Shown here: piece after piece, positions 58,926-64,000 of the stretch | Numbering within the stretch: the first letter of the stretch is position 1 | Layout of the letters: each line of letters starts with the position of its first letter | DNA from: Erythrobacter sp. | GTDB taxonomy: Bacteria; Pseudomonadota; Alphaproteobacteria; Sphingomonadales; Sphingomonadaceae | Reading direction: 5' to 3' | NCBI GenBank assembly: GCA_024642335.1 | Contig: JAHEBH010000001.1 | Span: 62,001-126,000, forward strand | Length of the DNA: 64,000 bases | Translations under genes and position numbers: made by a program | The notes under the pieces: model-generated | The model's database searches: none | What the model saw: the letters and a program-made list of their open reading frames with translations, nothing else | Told to the model about the DNA's origin: nothing

Positions 58926-59480
58926 TCACCTGATGCGCCTGACACGCAGCAAACGCAATCGGTCGAGCAAGGAAACGAGACTGACGACAAGTGGGAACAG
59001 CATGATCGACAGCAGGATTTGCGGAAGGCTGAAACCTGCCCGCATCAAGCCGAGATCGGCACCTGCGAGAAGGGCCGAAGCCAGCAGGAAGATGGTCAGG
59101 AACAGGCTTGCCACCAGCCAGTTCTGCCAGAAACCACGCCACGGAAAACGCAATTCCAGCAAGTCATAGGCAATCAGGGCAAGCGAATAGAGCAGTATTC
59201 CGCTGCCGAAGGGCTGACCGGAAAATAGATCATCGAACAACCCGAGCGGAAACCCTGCCCAGAGGGGGAGCAAACCCGGGCGCAGGCTGCGCCAGGCCAT
59301 CATCACAAGGAAACCGAGCGGCGGAATGACCGGAACTGCAGCGATGATCGGAAGCATCGGCGACATCGACCCCAGCAGGATGGTGAACCACGGAAGACCA
59401 TTGGCCAGAAGCGGCGAGTGGTCCCTGTTGATTGTCTTGCCAAACGCATCGCGGCGAATGTTGGGGTTGGCGAGTTCCAT
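58926..59480 (-). CDS. mreD: rod shape-determining protein MreD
   Basis: Multi-TM, LPLWAGFPLGLFDDLFSGQPFGSGILLYSL; between mreC and mrdA. Confidence 0.85.
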   Translation of the reverse strand: MELANPNIRRDAFGKTINRDHSPLLANGLPWFTILLGSMSPMLPIIAAVPVIPPLGFLVMMAWRSLRPGLLPLWAGFPLGLFDDLFSGQPFGSGILLYSLALIAYDLLELRFPWRGFWQNWLVASLFLTIFLLASALLAGADLGLMRAGFSLPQILLSIMLFPLVVSLVSLLDRLRLLRVRRIR

Positions 59481-60373
59481 CACTCTGTCACGCCTTCAGA
59501 CGCCGCCAGTTCGGTCGCCCGATCGATCAATTCCCGCTGCCAGATGGGCTCCACGATGACCACGTCGGTCGCAGCAGGGTTGCTGAGCAATTGGGCGATA
59601 GCGCCGTCCTCGGTGATCTGCGTGACCGTAGCAACTGCAACACCGGGGCGGAACATGCCTCCTGCACCGGAAGTTACGAAGACATCGCCAACTTCCAGTG
59701 GATTGATGCCCAGGTTGATCAACCGGATACGCAGCGAACCATCTGCCCGACCTTCGGCGAAGGCCACGACATCGTCGGTCGCCCGGCGCACGGGTACCAT
59801 GCTCTCCGGATCGGTCAGGAGTATCACCCGCGCGGTTCTATTCCCGACCTCCAGCACGCGCCCGACCAGGCCCATGGGGGAGGTGACCGGCATGCCGTTG
59901 GTCACACCATCCGAAGAGCCGGCCGAGAGATAGGCAAACCTGCGCGTGCTGGATGATGTCGAGCCGATAAGGCGGGCGATGGCGACCGGCTGCACCTCAC
60001 CCACAGTCAGGTTGAGAATTCCCTTGAGCCGCGCATTTTCCTGGCGCAGCGCCTCGGCCTCCACCAATCGCACGCGGGCGATGGCGATCTCGCGCTCAAG
60101 CTCCGCATTCTTGCTGCCGGCAGCGTAATAACCGGCAATCGATTCCAGTACATTGCGGCCCTGTGTGCGCCCGAGCGCACCTGCTTCACCTGCGGGAGAG
60201 GCAAGATCGCTGGCCATGGAACGCAGGCCCTGGAACGTCGCCGGACTGAAGAGGGAGATGGCAAGAAGGACCGCACCGATCAGGGCTCCGCTACCCGCAA
60301 CAACATAGCCAGCAAACAGCCCGAGCTGTGCCCGCTTGTTGGAACCCGATCTGTGTGCATCCGGCGGTGCCAT
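59480..60373 (-). CDS. mreC: rod shape-determining protein MreC
   Basis: MreC-like; NARLKGILNLTVGEVQPVAIARLIGSTSSSTRRFAYLSAGSSDGVTNGMPV. Confidence 0.93.
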   Translation of the reverse strand: MAPPDAHRSGSNKRAQLGLFAGYVVAGSGALIGAVLLAISLFSPATFQGLRSMASDLASPAGEAGALGRTQGRNVLESIAGYYAAGSKNAELEREIAIARVRLVEAEALRQENARLKGILNLTVGEVQPVAIARLIGSTSSSTRRFAYLSAGSSDGVTNGMPVTSPMGLVGRVLEVGNRTARVILLTDPESMVPVRRATDDVVAFAEGRADGSLRIRLINLGINPLEVGDVFVTSGAGGMFRPGVAVATVTQITEDGAIAQLLSNPAATDVVIVEPIWQRELIDRATELAASEGVTE

Positions 60374-60406
60374 AACCGCCTCATCCTCCCTGTCTTTGCT
60401 CCATCA

Positions 60407-61510
<1,104 letters not shown>

Positions 61511-61636
61511 TTATGTGCTGGAAGAGCTGCTGTGTAGCGCGAAGCTGCATGAAAGGCCAAAATTATTGTGTCGAAAAGCACAAGGTTTTGCACCGCTCGC
61601 CTCGAATTTTTCGCAGGTGATCGCTAGTCTGGCAAA

Positions 61637-63442
61637 ATGCCGCAAATTCGACGCCTGCCAGAGACGCTTATCAACCGCATTGCAGCGGGCGAAGTGGTCG
61701 AGCGGCCGGCATCCGCATTGAAGGAACTGATCGAGAATTCGATCGATGCCGGTGCCACGCGCATTGCAGTTTCGCTTGTCGATGGTGGCCTCGGCCGGAT
61801 CGAGGTGACCGATGACGGCTGCGGCATGTCGCCGGAGGAGATGGAACTGGCGCTGGAGCGGCATGCGACCTCCAAGCTGCCGGACGACGCCATCGAACTG
61901 GTAGCCACGCTGGGCTTTCGCGGCGAAGCGCTGCCGAGCATTGCCAGCGTGGCGCGGCTAACGCTTGAAAGCCGCCAGCGAGGAGAGGCGCAGGGTTGGC
62001 GCAGGGTGATCGACCATGGCCAATTGGCCGAGGAAGTACCCGCCGCACTCCCGCCAGGAACACGTGTTCGCATGGAGCAGCTCTTCGCGAAGGTTCCCGC
62101 GCGGCGGAAGTTCCTGCGCACTTCTCGAAGCGAGTATGCGGCCTGCCTCGATGTGGTCAGGCGGCTGGCGATGGCGCGGCCGGATATCGGATTCAGCCTC
62201 GAACATGGTGAGCGCAAGATCCTCTCGCTGCAGGCCGGACAGGGGATTGAAGAACGCGTGGCCCAGATCGTCGCCCGCGAACTGGCGGACAACGCAGTGT
62301 CGATCGACCAGGAGCGCGGCGAGCTGCGGCTGACCGGCATCGCCGGGCTGCCCACATACAATCGCGGCGTGGCGGACCACCAGTACCTCTTCGTCAACGG
62401 CAGACCGGTGAAGGACCGGTTGCTGGCGGGTGCCGTTCGCGGTGCCTATGCCGACATGCTGGCGCGCGATCGCCATGCAGTGTTGGCCCTATTCCTCTCG
62501 ATCCCGCACGAAGATGTCGATGTGAACGTCCACCCGGCGAAGACAGAAGTGCGCTTCCGCGATGCCGCTGGTGTGCGCGGGTTTATTGTTTCGGCCCTGC
62601 GCGCATCGCTGGCAACGGGCGACAGGCGCAGCGCGCAGGCCCCCGATAGCGGCGCAATGGGCAGGTGGCAGGCGGAACCCGTCGGTCGAGAAGATGCGCG
62701 CGAAACAATGCGCTCGATCTTCACCGGAAGGGACTGGAGCGCACCTGCTGCACGTGTCCAGTCACCGGTCTCGCCGTGGCGCAACGATGGCAGCGGTGTC
62801 TCGGCACTTCCGCATGGGCGTGCTGAACCGGCCGAAGCAATTTCCGCAGACGCGCTGCAGTATCCGCTCGGGATTGCTCGCGGGCAGGTCGCCAACACCT
62901 ATATCGTCGCCGAGGCCGAAGATGGCCTGGTGATCGTGGACCAGCATGCCGCGCATGAGCGGATCGTGCTCGAGCGACTGCGCACGGCAGGGGCAGGGGA
63001 CAAGGTGGCGGCGAGCCAGGCATTGCTGATGCCCGATGTCGTCGAACTGGACGAACCTGCCTGCGACCGGCTGGAGGAACAGATCGACCACTTTGCATCG
63101 CTGGGGCTGGTGATCGAACGCTTCGGCCCCAACGCCATGCTCGTCCGTGCGCTTCCCGCTTCGCTGAAGGGCGGCGATCCCGAAGCCCTGCTGACCGACC
63201 TTGCAGACGACCTTGCCAAGCATGGCGACAGCCTGCTGCTGGGCGAGAAGATCGAACATGTTCTCGCCACCATGGCCTGCCACGGCTCGGTGCGGGCAGG
63301 GCGGGCGCTCAACGTCGCCGAAATGAATGCCCTGCTGCGCGAAATGGAGGCGACGCCGCGATCGGGCCAGTGCAACCACGGCCGGCCGACATGGGTGAAA
63401 CTGTCCATGGAAGACGTCGAGAAACTGTTCGGCAGGCATTGA
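61637..63442 (+). CDS. mutL: DNA mismatch repair protein MutL
   Basis: MPQIRRLPETLINRIAAGEVVERPASALKELIENSIDAGAT... TLGFRGEALPSIASV. Confidence 0.97.
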   Translation: MPQIRRLPETLINRIAAGEVVERPASALKELIENSIDAGATRIAVSLVDGGLGRIEVTDDGCGMSPEEMELALERHATSKLPDDAIELVATLGFRGEALPSIASVARLTLESRQRGEAQGWRRVIDHGQLAEEVPAALPPGTRVRMEQLFAKVPARRKFLRTSRSEYAACLDVVRRLAMARPDIGFSLEHGERKILSLQAGQGIEERVAQIVARELADNAVSIDQERGELRLTGIAGLPTYNRGVADHQYLFVNGRPVKDRLLAGAVRGAYADMLARDRHAVLALFLSIPHEDVDVNVHPAKTEVRFRDAAGVRGFIVSALRASLATGDRRSAQAPDSGAMGRWQAEPVGREDARETMRSIFTGRDWSAPAARVQSPVSPWRNDGSGVSALPHGRAEPAEAISADALQYPLGIARGQVANTYIVAEAEDGLVIVDQHAAHERIVLERLRTAGAGDKVAASQALLMPDVVELDEPACDRLEEQIDHFASLGLVIERFGPNAMLVRALPASLKGGDPEALLTDLADDLAKHGDSLLLGEKIEHVLATMACHGSVRAGRALNVAEMNALLREMEATPRSGQCNHGRPTWVKLSMEDVEKLFGRH

Positions 63443-63448
63443 CGCGCA

Positions 63449-64000
63449 GTGCCATCTGCATCTCCGAATCCGCTCCTGTACCTTTCGCGCCGCCAGCTGT
63501 TGGCCGGATCAGCCAGCCTGCTTGCCTGTTCCTGTACGCATGCGCCGCGCGCGCCATCCGAAACCGAAATCATCGCGAGAACCGCCGCGCAGGAGTGGGC
63601 AGCGCGGCCTGACATCGTGTCCTATGAAATCCCCGGTGTCAGCGCGCCGCATTATGCCGAAGCCTGTACCGCGCTGGCTGTAGCGCGTCTTGCAAGGGCG
63701 TTGAATGACCCCTCTCTGCTCGATCTGGTTCGGCAGCGCTGGCGGCAGGCGTCAACGATGCCGAACACGCTCAACCACGTGGACGCGAACCTGATCGGCA
63801 TCTGGGCGATGGCAACCGGTGAGGCCGAGAACATGGCCTTAGGAATCTCGATGGCCGATGCCCAATGGGAATCGGTTGGCGAAGACGGTTTGACCACGCA
63901 GGCCCGCTACTGGATCGACGATGTCTACATGATTGGTGCGCTGCAAACCGAAGCTTATCGCTTGGCGGGAGAGGTGCGCTTCATCGATCGAGCTGCGCTC
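63449..64000 (+). CDS. GH88/GH105-like unsaturated glycosyl hydrolase, truncated by window end
   Basis: GTG-start frame VPSASPNPLLYLSRRQLLAGSASLLACSC...; GLTTQARYWIDDVYMIGALQTEAYRLAGE; open at the window end. Confidence 0.7.
   Translation, partial: MPSASPNPLLYLSRRQLLAGSASLLACSCTHAPRAPSETEIIARTAAQEWAARPDIVSYEIPGVSAPHYAEACTALAVARLARALNDPSLLDLVRQRWRQASTMPNTLNHVDANLIGIWAMATGEAENMALGISMADAQWESVGEDGLTTQARYWIDDVYMIGALQTEAYRLAGEVRFIDRAAL

Overview
This 64-kb window looks like a dense, high-GC alphaproteobacterial core chromosome, with gene content and order of the Sphingomonadales/Erythrobacteraceae type (taxonomy is inference). Recognisable blocks: branched-chain amino-acid genes (leuA, ilvC, ilvN, ilvB); miaA/serB; purL; xseB-ispA-coaD-cyclophilin-queA; an ABC exporter; tgt; a Cu-type P1B ATPase; rpsD; trmJ-type methyltransferase/nrdR/glyA/rpiB; an accessory cluster with a PQQ/cytochrome c dehydrogenase; yqeY-dnaG-rpoD; carA/carB; greA; an amidase; a YqjD/YqjE-like envelope-stress cluster; eno; a riboflavin cluster; tRNA-Lys; rodA-mrdA-mreD-mreC-mreB; mutL; and the start of a GH88/105-like gene. 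No CRISPR array, prophage or classical IS was recognised. The most unusual locus lies between carA and carB. A ~504-bp module bounded by inverted REP-like palindromes carries a DUF559 (Vsr-like) nuclease gene. It sits between a diverged relic of the carB 5' end (MRPKRTDISSVL, strong SD, ATGA-coupled to the upstream ORF) and the present carB start ([12 protein letters not shown]). Other notable signals: a leucine-rich leader peptide and alternative hairpins before leuA; an HTH-DHBP synthase-degenerate GTP cyclohydrolase II fusion with an 18-bp perfect palindrome at its promoter; a tandem pair of small secreted Cys-containing paralogs; a 33-aa small ORF; and a miaA/serB divergent 5' overlap. All calls come from reading the sequence and supplied ORFs; no database search was possible.
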